Shown here piece after piece: positions 37,301-50,276 of a stretch of 64,000 nucleotides of DNA. Source of the stretch: Chamaecrista fasciculata. Lineage: Eukaryota; Streptophyta; Magnoliopsida; Fabales; Fabaceae. Position numbers and translations under genes: made by a program. Location of the stretch: contig QANZ01027579.1 in assembly GCA_003254925.1 (NCBI GenBank), positions 116,391 through 180,390 on the forward strand, given 5' to 3'. The notes beneath the pieces are model-generated. The model searched no databases. It had not been told where the DNA came from and worked only from the letters and a program-made list of their open reading frames with translations. The first letter of the stretch is position 1. Each line of letters starts with the position of its first letter.

Positions 37301-38465
37301 ATATTAATTTTAGACCCTTATAGAAAGAAGACTTTTGAAGCCAGAAACCGAAAATGTGAGTTAGACACGTGGCAGGATATGGAGAACCGACCAAGGCTAC
37401 AGTTGTATGCCACGTCATTTGTCTTTTAAAAAAAAAACAAAAAAGCAAAAACGGAAACTGACCTGAGCATCGAACATATTAGTATAAAGTTTGCTGTTAC
37501 CCGAATCGACCCGACCCGAATTAGGCTGGAATAAGCAGTAAGCGAGTGTGTCGGGTCTCGGGTCACTCTGGTATGCGAAATACGGGTACGGGTTGATCGC
37601 GAACGGCGATTTGTTATCTTTAAAAAATGCGAGCATTTGCTTCAGCATCTCCTGAAGGGTCGGGTTAAACGACCCGGACGAAGGAGGATCCGACCGGGTT
37701 AATACGGCCATGGAATGGACGGTGGAGACCTTAACTTTGCCGCCAAGAGAGGCTGAGCTGAGGGCACTTTGGACATTTCGCATTGCCGGAACTAGCTGTG
37801 ACATGAGATTTCCGTCGCCGGAGGTCAAGACCTCGTTGCCGACGGTGATCAGAGTGATGTTACTGGCAGGGTAGTAAGGAAGCACATTCGCGTTGATCCA
37901 TTGTGTGGCGGTGGCGAGATCGGCGGCGAGGCTGGGAATGTCGCCGTTGGCGGCGCCGACGACGATTCCGATGCCGGAGTTAGCGAGGGCTCTGAGAATC
38001 ACCGGATCGGCGCCGTAGAGGCGGATTTTTCCGATGGTGGTGGACTGGAGGAGCTTGACGGTGGCCTCCGGCGACGGAAGGTTGTCGGCGATCTGGCCGT
38101 AGTTTACGCCGACGAAGGATTGCGACTCTGAAAGAGATGATAGAAAAAGAAAACAGAGAGAAGTTAAATCGATTCATGAAATCCAGAATTGAACAGAAGC
38201 TGATTTCGTAAATCAGAAGCTAGCATCCCTCTCAATTTCACAAACAAATGAAAAAGCCAGAGAAGCTTTGAACATAATAGTTTCCCGAGAAAATCACTTT
38301 CCTGGAAAGTAACATTACTTTCCCGGAAAACAATGAAAGTCCAGAAAGGTACAGGAGAAAGAAGAGGGAATTGAAGAACGAACCGGCAAAACGAAAGGCG
38401 ACAAGGAGGATAGTGATGATGACGGAAAGGCAGAGGAGGATTGAAGGAGGAGAAGAAGAAGCCAT
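34319..38465 (-). CDS. Glucan endo-1,3-beta-glucosidase (GH17) with CBM43/X8 domain, 5 exons
   Basis: Cell-wall enzyme that hydrolyses beta-1,3-glucan (callose). Exons in gene order: 38465-38384, 38127-37463, 36224-35901, 35310-35034, 34359-34319; 1389 nt, 462 residues. Order: signal peptide (about 1-27, SILLCLSVIITILLVAFRFA), GH17 barrel starting SFVGVNYGQIADNLPSP, acid/base Glu126 in TVGNEV, nucleophile Glu271 in ETGWPSRG, end of the barrel near FGLFKPD, a Thr/Pro linker (TPSTPVTPAPTPAAG), then an X8/CBM43 module from WCVPKAGVSNAQLQ through CSQGIDC, FDPN and NCDFS. It ends NACIYPGGGST with no hydrophobic tail, so it is probably secreted and not GPI-anchored. It resembles the Arabidopsis glucosidase 7 type. 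All junctions are GT-AG. Confidence 0.93.
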
Positions 38466-39240
38466 GGATTGAAGATTGAAGATTGAAGATTGAAGTAAGG
38501 TTTGAAGAAGATGAGATTTACAGAAGAAAACGAAAACGAAAGAAAACAGAGAGGAGAATGGGAGTGAAATGTATTGTAATTTGTAACGTTAAATAGAGAG
38601 TATGGAGTGTGAAAACAACGCTTGCTAGTACCTCACTTTGCTGGATGCATGCCCTTATTATATGGGACCGTTTCTTTTCACATTTTGACTCATCTTGAAT
38701 TTAAAACAAAAACAAATAAGGTTTATTTTTAGTATGACCATCTTGATATTTTTATATTTTATAATTTTTATAGACTCATTCTTTATTTATCTCAATTACA
38801 AATAAAAAAAAAAACATGTACTAAATAATTATGATTTTGTTTAATAGAAGTGGTTCGTTTACCCCAAAATAATTAATTTGGATTTTAATTTCAATTGAAA
38901 AATGTGTTCACATCTAGTATTTAACAATACATTGAATTTGAATCACTATCAAGTAATGTTTCAAAAATTGTATCGATCAGTGAACTAAAAAATTCCTATA
39001 TTATATGTTCATCAATATAAGTATATAAATAAAATAAATATTAATTTCATAAATATAAATAATTTTTAATTAAAAATATAACCATAAAAGAAGTGTTTTT
39101 AACATAGTTGCAGCATTTAAAATTGGATTTCAATTTTTTTTGGTATTAATCTTGATTTTAGCCCATCAAACTAAAAATGATTTATATAAACCAGTCAATT
39201 TTTCAAGAGAGAGAAAACCAAAAGAGAGAACGTCTGCTAG
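38466..39240. other. Promoter and upstream DNA of the glucanase gene
   Basis: The first 120 bases are purine-rich on the plus strand (CT-rich leader of the minus gene). Farther out the DNA is AT-rich with no recognised element. Confidence 0.4.
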
Positions 39241-40105
39241 GGTTTCACTCTAAAGCTCCCTTAAGGGGCTGTTGGTAGGACATCCATGACATCTCTGGCG
39301 GTAGCTTTGGCGGCATCTTCGGCGGCGGCTCTAGCAACGACTCTGACGGCAGTTCTGACAGCGGCTCTGGCAACGGTATCAGTGGCCCCTTCTTTTTTTT
39401 TTCTGTCTTTTGTGGGAGGTTGGAAAGGTAAGGAAGAGTTTTTGTAAAGGCTTTTCTTTCCATGTCCCATTTTTGGGTGTCATGGCTGAAACCTTTTTTC
39501 TCTTCCCTTAGTTTTTTTTTACTCCCTTTTGTCTCCCTAACACTAGGGAGAGTTTTCTTTTTTCATTCTTTAGGTATCTTTTCGTCCTTCATTTTGTTTC
39601 AACATTTCTCTTCCTGATCTACAACTTATGTGGAAGATTCTTAAAGATCCTCTCAAAAGTGATAAGAGAGTATGAGCAAAATGGTTGTCTTTTGTTTAGT
39701 TATTTGATTAGGCTAAGAGTTGTTTTGGGTAGATTTTTTCTTCAATCCTCGTGTGTTGCTTGGGTGAAACTGCCTTCTTGTGGTTTCCAGCCTCTGTGCT
39801 TCTCCTCCTGGTGTGTTGTCAGGTTGGCCTTTGTAGGATGGATCAAGCCCCTGTGGAGTGTAGGCTTGCTTGTATCTAGGTGTATTTGACCTACTTGTTC
39901 TCCCGGTTATTGTGGCTCGTGTGGCCTATATGATGTACCGACCAAAAAATTTTTTCAAAAATTACTCTGCATCATAGTCCGATTTAAATTTATTTGAGTT
40001 TTCAAAACCTCAAACAAAAACAATCTTTACTCTCAAGTCCTCAATCAGATTTGATAATCTTATAACAAAGTTTTATTCGATCGGAAATAATTATGAGAAA
40101 TTCCC
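39241..40105. other. GC-richer unassigned block, possible retroelement 5' end
   Basis: After ctagggtttcactctaaagc comes a ggcggc-repeat stretch (39290-39385), then T-rich DNA to about 39950. Frames on both strands (for example 39261-39470, minus) are short Ala/Arg repeats of the GC block. The composition is like the untranslated leader of a plant LINE, but no domain is present. Left unassigned. Confidence 0.3.
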
Positions 40106-40244
40106 AAAAAAGAAGTGTATTACTTCATACTTTATTGGCAAAAGATCATTTGGTGCCCTTACGTTTGTGGTCAGTTTCAGTTATACTCCTAACGTTTGTT
40201 TTGTGTCAGTTATGCCCCCAATGTGAAACGTTGGTGTCAATAAA

Positions 40245-40440
40245 CTTTAGAGTAGGGGTGGCAATCTCAACCCATTACCCACCAACCCAACCAACCCAAC
40301 AACAAATTAACCAACCCAAACCCAACCCATTTAGATAATGGGTTAAGATGGGTTGGGTTCAAAATTGACCCAATAAAATTTGGGTTGGGTTGGGTAAAAC
40401 CCATGGGTTACCCAACCCAACCCAAATTTGTATCAAAATT
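40245..40440. repeat. CCCAACC-rich foldback, probable hAT-like MITE end
   Basis: Begins taggggtggcaatctcaacc and is packed with cccaaccca and its complement tgggttggg, so it can fold on itself. The tagggg(t/c)gg start is typical of hAT-related elements. The matching right end was not found. Confidence 0.5.
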
Positions 40441-40702
40441 ATGTAGTTTCATGAAAGGGGTAAATATGCAATTTCATAAATTTTTGCAAAAATTACAAAA
40501 TGCCCCCCAAAAAATTTCAAAATTTACAAAAACGTCCCTAAATCATAATATTTGAGGACTAAAATGAAAATTATAAAAAAAAATTTGGACCAAAATTGTA
40601 ATTTTGAAAAATATTGGAAAAAGGATAAAATTACAGATTAGTCCTAAATTTGAAAAAAAAAATGCATTTTAGTCCCACCAAACTGTGTGTTAAGTGGAAG
40701 GN

Positions 40703-41114
40703 GAATAAAATTAATGAAAGAGATATAAAAATAATTATATGATTTCTTTTATTGGAAGTAAAGGTTGAGCTTTCTAACATTTACCCAAAGTTATATCTCT
40801 ATTTCGTGTGAAATTGTTGGATTTCATGAAGTTCACATGGGCATGATTCGTCAGTTGGGGCCTCAATTTCAAGATGTCCCCCATACAAGCACCTAAATTC
40901 ATGGAACTATGTTGAGAGTTACTCCAAGAATTCCTCATATATATATATATATATATATATAAGTGACTTTTCACGATATTCAAAAATCATTTTTAAACAT
41001 AAATTATAAATTTTTAATTATTTTATAGAATAATAATAAAAAAGTTGTAGTAAGTTAATTTACTCCGCCAAGGAAAACTTCATAGGACAAGGACAACTAA
41101 AAGGAATCAAAATC

Positions 41115-41154
<40 letters not shown>

Positions 41155-41386
41155 TTGGTGTCACCCACCTAAGGTAGAGATGAAGCTAAAAGTATACGAA
41201 ATTAACATGAGAAGTCATATTAATTATCTCCTAATAATAAACACTCTTTAATTGATGAGGTGAAATTCTCAACAGAAAGTGGACACTTTCAGTGAATTGG
41301 TGATATGAAATTGACGAAGAATTAAATTCACTGGATGATGAAGATGATAAGGATACATTGATATATTAAACTGGATTTAATTTTTA
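40703..41386. other. AT-rich DNA with AT microsatellites
   Basis: AT tracts at about 40938-40961 and 41120-41149. No gene seen. Confidence 0.5.
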
Positions 41387-41853
41387 GGCTAAAGTACACT
41401 TTTAGTCCTATAATTTTGATAAAGGTCTTAATTTGATCCCATAACTTTTTTGTTGCAATTTTGGTCCTATAACTTTGACAAAGGTCTCAATTTGGTGCCA
41501 TAATTTTTTTTTGTTACAATTTTGGTCTCATAACTTCTGAAAACGTCACACCGTTGGTCTCAAGCTGATTTCCATCCATTTTTTGCTCTTAAAGATAATG
41601 TGACATACTGAGTTGAATGATAACGTGGCAAATATGTGGAAAGTGGATTTAACGGCAGATAATGGATGAAAATCAACTTGGGACCAACGGTGAGACGTTT
41701 ACAAAAGTTATAGGACCAAAATTGCAACAAACAAGTTATGAGACCAAATTGAAACCTTTGCCAAAGTTATGAGATCAAAATTGCAACAAAAAAAAGTTAT
41801 AGGACCAAATTGAGACCTTTGCCAAAGTTATGAGACCAAAATACACTTTAGCT
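41387..41853. mobile_element. Mutator-type MITE with perfect 9-bp target duplication
   Basis: Ends ggctaaagtacacttttagt and reverse-complement-like aaaatacactttagct. Flanked by taattttta at 41378-41386 and 41854-41862. Closely similar to the element at 6035, including the ccgttggt, gtgacata and acaatttt interior pieces. Confidence 0.87.
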
Positions 41854-42684
41854 TAATTTTTAATGAAATTCAAATACCTAGTTGGCCAGTCTTATACAAG
41901 GTGATGATTTTTTTTTATAAATAATATATTTATATTTAATATCTCATCGCATTTCAAATAGAATTGCCTCTAATAAACATTATATATGAGAAACTAAGAG
42001 AGTATATTTAATTAACTGAAGAATATATTCGGGAGAAAAAAGGGTAAGAAATATTTCCTCACCGACCATAGTGATGCATAAGCTACTTTATTCTCTTATT
42101 CTTTATTTTTTTGTGGGGAAAAAGGGTTACTCCGTTAAAAATAAAAACAAACAAAATTAATTATGCGAATCTCTTTCTATTTCAGAAAATGTTAAAAATA
42201 AATTAAACATACACTCATGAGCCATTTTAGGACCAAAACTATCAACAAATCTGAACATGATTTATGAGATATCTCGTGTGAATGTCCTCTCCAAAAATTT
42301 CTCAATCCGCCAATTTCAGATTAGAAACAATGCAATTGAATCTTCTTAATTATATAAGAAAATGTAATTGTCTCAGTTTCAAGTGAAAGTAACTATATTT
42401 TAATTACTATATTAGTATCTAAATTTTAAAATATAACACTTTGCTCCCGTGAACTATGAGGATAAGTAAAATAACTAAACATGAGAAAACTTTAACATCA
42501 CAAATAAAAGTTAATCGTTGGGTTCTAAAAACTTACTTATTATACTGTTTGTTTTGCCAGAGACAAGATTTTTTTTCAAGTAATGTTAGCAAATTCTGAT
42601 ACTTGAAATGTTTTTTTTTTTCATCAAAATAGTAGAATCCAACATTTTTGAAAAAGTGATATTCTATTAACCTCTTCACTTGGG
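41854..42684. other. AT-rich intergenic DNA
   Basis: No gene or clear element seen. Confidence 0.5.
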
Positions 42685-43345
42685 TTGGTCTTCATGATCC
42701 TATATGCTATTTGGACGGCTCGGAATCGGCGTGTGTTTGATGGAGTTGTCTCCGATCCGGTTCAAGTTCTTAGGAATGTTCTATCTTCTTGGGATTCTCT
42801 CTTGTTAGCACACTTGCAAAAAGAGAAGGTTCTTTTGATCCCACAGAAGATCGGCTTCAGAATTTCATGGCCAATTTGCACGATTTCCAATCACCGGGAC
42901 TCCACTATTTTCCTCCTGGATCGTAAGGTTAGACGAATTGCTACGGTTTACTTTTTGGTTTTTGTGCAGGGTAGATGTACGCTTCTTGGAAAAAGAACGA
43001 ATATAGGTGGCGTTGATAGGTATCTGTTTGTGCTTATGGTTCTAAGAGAAATTGTCATGCATCATTTTCGGAGTTATAACGCGGCAGTTTCTTTTGCTAC
43101 AAACAAGCCAGGGACTTTACACTCAGCTTTGGTTTTTCCTACCGTCAGATCGCTGCTTCTACCTGTCATCCAGGATATTCGATCTTTACTTCCTCGAGGT
43201 TTTAGTATTTTACGCCATGAGCTGCGTCATGAAAATTTCTACCTTTTCTTTAAGACGCTTGCTCTTGTCCCAACGGTTATGTTAGGGTTAGATTCTTTTA
43301 TTCCCCTTTAACTTCTGCTGTTATTATCAAAAAAAAAAAAAAGAT
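42685..43345 (+). pseudogene. 3' end of a LINE-type retrotransposon
   Basis: The open frame 42685-43311 begins with ILYAIWTARNRRVFDG, the wording found between the zinc-binding region and RNase H of plant LINE ORF2 proteins (WxARNxxVF). The remainder to LDSFIPL is a poorly conserved C-terminal part. After the stop the sequence reads tgttattatc followed by about 14 A (43329-43342), a typical LINE tail. The reverse transcriptase and endonuclease are absent, so this is a 5'-truncated dead copy. No target duplication was identified. Confidence 0.6.
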
Positions 43346-44416
43346 AAGAGGCACTCCAAACCACCCATCTATTATATCTATTATATATATATATAAAATA
43401 CATGTTGGCCCCAACTACAAGGGATAGGCAATCGTTTAATCCATTTACTTTGAAAAAAAACCGGGTAGGTTACTTAATGCCAATTTTTGCTGCTTTATCC
43501 TTTAAAATACATTTCTTGTATTAAACTCATCAGAAATTTTATTTTGTGCGAGACTCAATTGGCAAACTTTTTAAATTCAATTTAATAAATATCTTTGTTA
43601 AGTCAAAATTTCATTTTTCATCCCTAAATTATATGATGAATTCTGTTGTGGTCTCTCAAAATTATTTTTGTATTCTATTTTAGCTTTCAAACCCTTTTAA
43701 TTGTTTCATTGTTAGTGCAAAATGTGACTTCACTTGATTTTTGCCTTTATCTCTAACCTATATAATTGAGATAAAAAATTCCTCTTTCATAAGTGCAATG
43801 GAGAGAAGGAAAAATATTTCTTATTAATCACAAAATGAAAAAAATATTGTGATTGATTTTTTTCTTTTTAAGAATTATTTTTTTTTTAACAATTCACTTA
43901 TTATAATAAATACGAGAAAAATTGTTAAGATTAGATATTAGATAACAATATAAATCATACCAAATAAAACTAACAAATTTTTTTTTATAAATCATACCAA
44001 ATAAAAGATATAAGAAATAAATTAAAACGAAATCAAATATAATATTTTTAAACCAACAAAAAATTTATCCTATAGTTTAGGGATTAAAAAAAAATTTGAC
44101 CTATATTTTTTTTATGAATTATTTAGTCTATGCGGTTATTTAATGTAGCTTGGGCCTAAACCGATACACACTCACTAGTCACTATTACACTGGATCAGGC
44201 ATTATTTAAGGCTATAGTTGCGAAGCCGAAAAGGATGATGGCTTGCTCATAGTATTATTATTTTAGAGATTTATGAAGTGATTAAAATTTAATGTTATTT
44301 TGTTATTGTATGGTACTATGGACTATGGTTGTGTCATTTGATGTTTTTAAAATAGTATTATTTATAATATTATTAGTGTGTTTAAATTAAAAAATTAATT
44401 TAAATTTTAAAAATAA
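43346..44416. other. AT-rich intergenic DNA
   Basis: No gene seen. Confidence 0.5.
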
Positions 44417-44974
44417 GGTCAAAGCCTCAAAAGGTCATTTTGGTTCTAAATGTATGCCTTAATGTGCATTTTGGTCCTAAATGTATGCCTTAATGTTCAT
44501 TTTGGTCCATTATGTTTCAAAATATTCAAATTGATCCTAAATGTTGGCAAAATGTTTCATTTTGGTATTAAATGTTGGTAAAATGTTTCATTTTGGTCAT
44601 ATTTCTCTCGCTTCTCATTTCAAGTTCAAATGACTTGTTAAGAGGAACTCGTGACTTTGTATTCGTCACATTTGAATTCGAAACGAGAGACATATAATCA
44701 GTTTTACTTGTTTGAATATGAAACGAGCAGTCTACTTTTGGGACTGATTTGACCTTGTTTGCTGACAACTCCAACTAGATGGAGAAATTACTCTTTGAGA
44801 ACAATATGTAGCTCTAAACTCGTCACTTTTGAACTTGAAATGAGCCATATTCAATAGTTTGTGATCAAAATGAAACATTTTGCCAACATTTAGGATCAAT
44901 TTGAACATTTTGAAACTTAATGGACCAAAATGAACATTAGGGCATACATTTAGGACCAAAATAAAACTTTAACC
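44417..44974. mobile_element. Mutator-type foldback MITE with perfect 9-bp target duplication
   Basis: Ends ggtcaaagcctc and, on the right, aaaataaaactttaacc, with inner arms that pair well (ggtcattttggttctaaatg against catttaggaccaaaa). Flanked by taaaaataa at 44408-44416 and 44975-44983. Interior as in 33149 and 15388. Confidence 0.85.
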
Positions 44975-44983
44975 TAAAAATAA

Positions 44984-47171
44984 TTAAAAAAAAAAGGTTG
45001 ATTAGGTGAACTAACTCAATTTACTAATTTCAGATTAAGAAAACCCCGACTTATCAAAAAATATAATTCATGTGGGTCCCAATCTTTGATGAGTCATTTG
45101 GATGACTCAGATTGACTTACTTTCACAATTCTAATAAATAGTATTAATTTTGTCATAAATCACCAACTAGGCAACTACTGTAAATGAAATGTAGATATGT
45201 CTATAGAGACTAGATTAGTGATTGAAATTAGCCAAATACATTATTAATTTTTAAGCGACTAGAAGCAATTGGTCATTAAGCATGCATCAAAAGGTCCATA
45301 AAGTAAAAAACAGAGAATTCTAATAAAGCTTATCAGAAAAAAGATATGTAATTGGATATGGTTGGTGTATATGAGGAAATGAACTGATGGCTCTAGTTCA
45401 TATACCACTTCAAACTTTACATCTATGAAACTATTTTCCAAAATAACCATATTTACATTTTGGCACCCATCAAATAAGATGCTATTCATCTTCCAAAACA
45501 GCTCTAACAGGGGACATATCGACCCTGGCAATTTTGAGGCAGCCATGCCCATTTATATTCTACAATTATTAGAAGCTTAGAACAATTTTAATTAAAGGGT
45601 TGAATTTTATATGTAAAGAAAATTTAAATTAATTGATTAATGCCCTTCATCTCAAATTAATATGCAATAATACTTATTGAAAAATATGTGTTAACTGTTA
45701 AGATACTCATCTTTTATGAATTATGATATTGAGTTTGACTAACATTTATTAACTATATTGTAAACTGTTAATATATATACCCTTTGACATGTAAAGTACT
45801 TGTCAAGTCTCTATGATTAGTTTAGTCTCTTAATTTTGCTTGGCTTCTTTTGGGTTTTGTTTGAGCTTCATCAAATGTAAAGTTTAGGCTTGTTTTCGTT
45901 TTTTGGCTTTTTTTTCTTTGGAAGAATTTCATAACAAAGATCTTCGCTTTAAGGAACAAGGAGAAACCTTAGTTCAAAACAATGAGGGTGTTTTGGAAGA
46001 AATGTATATATATCAGAATTAATTTTTAAATATAAAATATAATAATAGTTTACATTCAAAGGAGCTTAATGCAATAAAATTGAAAGCTGGGAAGAGTGTA
46101 ATATTNGGTCGTTATTGGTTCACAAAACTAAAAGACTATGGCCTCAAAAAGTTCTCTATTATATTTGTCATTCACAAAATTACAAAATTCAAACTCTAGT
46201 TCACTGTAAGTGGAACTATCATTCTCAATTTCTTGTAGAAAGCAAAGTCCATATGCTTAAATGCAGCCACTGCATGCTCATTAGTCATTAACAGTTGTAT
46301 AGATCAAATCCATCTAAGTATACTGTATGTATAATAATGATGGGACCTGAACTAAAAGAACTCAAGAGCTTATCTTTAGTTGTTGAGGGTGAAGTCTTGA
46401 ATGAGCACCTAGAAAAAAGATGCACATGAGTGACCTTGTGAATCTATTTCGATGTTAAAGTAAGAGAATATTCAGAGAGAGTGAGTATGAAAGTCAAAGA
46501 AAGAGTGTGACCTATCATGGATTAAGATTTTTCAGAATATATATAAGTGAATTTGAATGAGAATTGATTATATATATAAGTAGAAAAAGTGAATTGAGAT
46601 TCTATAGTGTGCAGAGATATGCTAATCAATTTATGACGTATAACATCAAATGTTTATCTTTTTATGGGACATAAAATTTGTTATCCCTTACACGATTTTT
46701 TTGGTAAAGTATCCCTTACACGATTTAGTCTTTAATAAGATGACATGATAAAACAAGTAAATGATTCGAAATATTAGATGTTGATTCCCAACATCTAACT
46801 TCAGACAAAGTTATAATAATAACATCAGCCACATAAATAAGAAGAATAGAATGACTAAAATCTACCACATTATTGTATAAACACATACTCAAATTAAATA
46901 TAACTCCACCCATTACATTATATGGTGTCTTTCTTTAAATAAACTAAGCTTTATAAAATTTAGCATTAAATTTAATTTGAAATATTATCGAAAACAAAAG
47001 ATGCTAGATAATAGAGTATCATGAGTGTAAATAAGACTCCATCTCATGAAATCTTAAAACTTTAATCATTTCAATCCTTATCTTCTATCATTATAAAGAG
47101 ATCAGAGATGATAAACTACATTTTACAATAAAGAAAATAAAATAAGAAAGAAAAAGAACAAAGCATTTTAA
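44984..47171. other. AT-rich intergenic DNA
   Basis: No supported gene. A 97-codon frame at 45259-45552 (minus) starting MGMAASKLPGSICP resembles nothing I know and has no neighbours or promoter signals. Confidence 0.45.
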
Positions 47172-48529
47172 ACAAGCTATTAAAAAAGAAACGCAAGAAT
47201 CAATTTATATATTACCAGCTATAATTGTTCATAAGTCATAACAAACCATGGAAAGTGCACAACAATACAACACTATATATCATAGATACTTGTAGAAGGA
47301 ACAAAAATTATAAGTCAACTAAAAAAATATAACTGCTGGGAGGTTCTAAATTATATTTTTGTCCGTCTGATATCTAAGGCTGATTTAAACTAATTTGGAC
47401 TTGACTCGCATCTCATATTTAACTATGTTGGGAGAGTCTCCTAACATAGGTAGTTGTATTAACCAAGTCTTGAATCCCAAATTTTGTTTAAGTGATATCA
47501 GTCCATTTACCACTTAGACCAACTCCTTGTTGATAATTTGAGACCTTCTAACTCTTTTAGTTATAAACGTGTAGCTTGAAAAATTAGTTCAAGAGAATCT
47601 TAAAACCAAAACAGACCACCAAAATCATGGAAAGAAGAGATATAATGAGGCGAATTTCCTAGGGTTTCTCTTTTGTTGAAAATGAAACAAAGCTTTTATG
47701 AGTGATATTAGAAGTGTTACAACTCAACCATTTGAATCAGTGATATTAGAAGTGTTACAACTCAACCATTTGAATCAAGAAACGTTGTGAAAATATCAAT
47801 CAACGAAGAAATTTATTCATCATCCCTGTTAACTAAATCAATGAACTCAATCTTGTTTGCTGTGGAGATACCTATCATATTGATTTAATTAATTTAGTTA
47901 ATATGAATGATAAAGAAGGGCCTTCAGTGATCTCCGCAGCATTTCTTAGTTCAAATGTTGAGTTATAACACTCTTGACATTATCATTGAAAACCCCAACA
48001 ATGCTAAAGCAAATATTTTGTTGATATTGATAGTACTGAAAAAGGGTGTGATTTCCAAAGAGCTCGAACTCATATAAAAAAAGTTTCAGTTTGTTTCTAG
48101 CAAAAGAGAAACTTTGAGCAAACTTAGTGGCGCACAATCTGCAAGCAATTTGTGATAAGTTGTTGTTAGGGTAAGGGTTCCACCCACTATTTATCATGTA
48201 AATGAAATGAACAAGAAGAAAGAAAAGAGAATTGGACGAATTAAAGGATTCATTTATCTTAATAGCCATTTTTCTTTTATTGGTCTCTTTTTGTTTGAGT
48301 AGTGGATAAAGATAACACGTAAGAATTGTGTGGTCTCATTATGGATTAATAGCCAGCTTACTCTTGTGATGGAAAGAGGTTTATAAAGGTAATAATTCTC
48401 AATTTTCCAAAATGGTTTCATTAATTGAATAAAAAAATTCATAAAGAATAACAATTATTATTTTGGTTTATTTATTTAGAGATTTCATTATATTTATATA
48501 TTTGTTTTCTCTGTTTTTGGTAAATTATT
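47172..48529. repeat. Unit U1 of a dispersed/tandem inverted-duplication repeat
   Basis: Shares with units U2-U4 the order: flank (aaaatataactgctgggagg), caaaatcatggaaagaagag, left arm containing aatttcctagggtttctctt, palindrome centre near 47880, right arm with cactcttgacattat, a minus-strand TATA-like site (catttacatgataaatagt) and the end segment ttgtttgagtagtggataaa. U1 lacks most of the mid segment of the left arm, so the arms are about 210 and 270 bp. No intact gene. Confidence 0.75.
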
Positions 48530-49130
48530 TAAAGTATAATTTTGTCTCTTATCTTTTGGCCAAATTGCAAATCAGTCCATTATCTTTTTTTTCTTTTTTG
48601 CATTTTTGGTATAGTATTTTTGCAAAAAGTTTCACCATTAGTCTCACCCAATTTCTGTCCCTCTTTCTTAGTTAACACTGACACAACGTGTTGATGTGAC
48701 GCGACACGCTGAAGACTAAATTGCAATTTTAGTCTTTTATCTTTGCGGTAAGTTGCAATCTACCCCTTTATCCTTTTTTTTTTGTCAATTTTGGTTCTAT
48801 ATCTTTTCCAGAAGTTTTACTTGTTGGTCTCAACAAATGAATGTAATTATCTCTCTCTTATCTCTCTCATTTTAAGTCCAATTGTGACAAGTATAGAAAC
48901 ACGTGTTATTCTTGATAAATCCTTTCTTTGTTAGTTAGAGTTTCAACAAACAAGGTTAAATTGAGCTCCGAAAGTGGGTCATTCATTTTATAGTCAAATA
49001 AACAAATGTCATATCTTTCTCATTTCAAGTTTGATTACAACGAGCTCAGAGCTACGTGTTACTTTTGACGAGTCTTTTTTCTACTCAGTTGGGATCGTTA
49101 ACAAATTAATAAGATCAAATTGGGAACAAA
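48530..49130. mobile_element. Foldback element between U1 and U2
   Basis: The left end ttaaagtataattttgtctc pairs imperfectly with the right end gggaacaaaagtgactttta. The interior has atctctctcattt and gagctacgtgttac, the segments shared with 7820 and 33149. It interrupts the normal end of the repeat unit, which continues elsewhere as taaattatttatttgtcaaa. Confidence 0.6.
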
Positions 49131-50276
49131 AGTGACTTTTAATAATTTTTCACTTTTTGGTTCTAGATCCATATGTATATGCATTGAATGATGTTGTGGA
49201 TTTTTCTTTCTTACCTGGTCTGTGCATCAAAAATAAATTTGCATTAAGTCCCTACCACAATACCACCTCAATCTATTATTTTTCTTCTGCAAGTGTTGTT
49301 GGATTGTTTCTGTAATATGATTTGTAAGGCTTTATGATTTTTCTAAAAACGGAAAATATATGGTGGATTGGTAGAAGGCAATTTCTATGAGTGAAGACAA
49401 CACTTAGATATTCCTGGAAGATTTGAAAAGGGTTTAAAGGCAACAAAAAATAGTTATGCAAATAATAGAAAACTCTATTCGCACATACATGACACTATTA
49501 AACCCAGATTCAAGGTAAAAAAATTAGTAGCAAGTAGTTGAGAATAGGAAGTCTTAAAATAATCTCACTTCCAGATATTCACAAGCATTTAGGATAAATA
49601 ATGAATCTGATTATGGAGATCGAAGCCCCTATTTTCCGATAATTGAAGATTGTGCAAAATTTAATGTTACAGAGATAATAGGCAACCTCATCACTAAGTG
49701 AACATTAACAATTTAACAATTCCCAAGTTTTATAATTTTATAACCCATAAATGACGTTGACTTGTAATTTCTTTATCAGTTGATCCGAGCCGGATCTTCT
49801 GTATCTGATTCTCATAGACCAATATCTTTGGGTGAAAATGTTGCATTTTGCTTTTAATGAAACATGATATTTTTCATATGGATTGTCACGTGTCAACAAA
49901 ATAATGAAGGAGATAAAATTCTTCAAATGCAAAAGAAATTTAGAAGCCACTCAATTCACAGAATCCAAATTTTTATATTACTGCTGGGAAGTGCTAAATA
50001 TAAGTTTTTTTTGTTCATTTAGTATCCAAGGCTTTGTCTAGATTAATTTGGACTTGGCGCTCATCTCACATTTGACTATAGTTGGAGAATCTCCCAACAA
50101 AGATAGTTGAATTCACAAAGTCTCAAACTTGCGATTCTACTTAAGTGACACAAGCCGCTTAACACTTAGACCAACTGCTTGTTAATAACTTGAGACCTTC
50201 CAACTCTTTCAATTAGACTAGTAGCTTGGAAAATAAGTCCAAGAGAATCCTAAAACTAAAACATAACACCAAAATC

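Noticed and set aside
39261..39470. Ala/Arg-rich minus frame (about 69 codons)
   Set aside because: It is made of a short imperfect GGC repeat, all frames stay open there, and no conserved motif or promoter is visible.
45259..45552. 97-codon minus frame starting MGMAASKLPG
   Set aside because: Not recognised, with hydrophobic low-information sequence at its end and no copies in the window; not enough to call a gene.
47946..48269. Minus frame in U1 (MAIKINESFNSSN) as an intact small gene
   Set aside because: The part after MAIK reads through what looks like an intron (gtaaat-like donor in sister units), and the frame ends in the palindrome.
49770..49800. Possible tRNA-like stretch around gatccgagccggatcttctg
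   Set aside because: No acceptor stem or T arm could be paired, and the same stretch recurs only as part of the repeat units.
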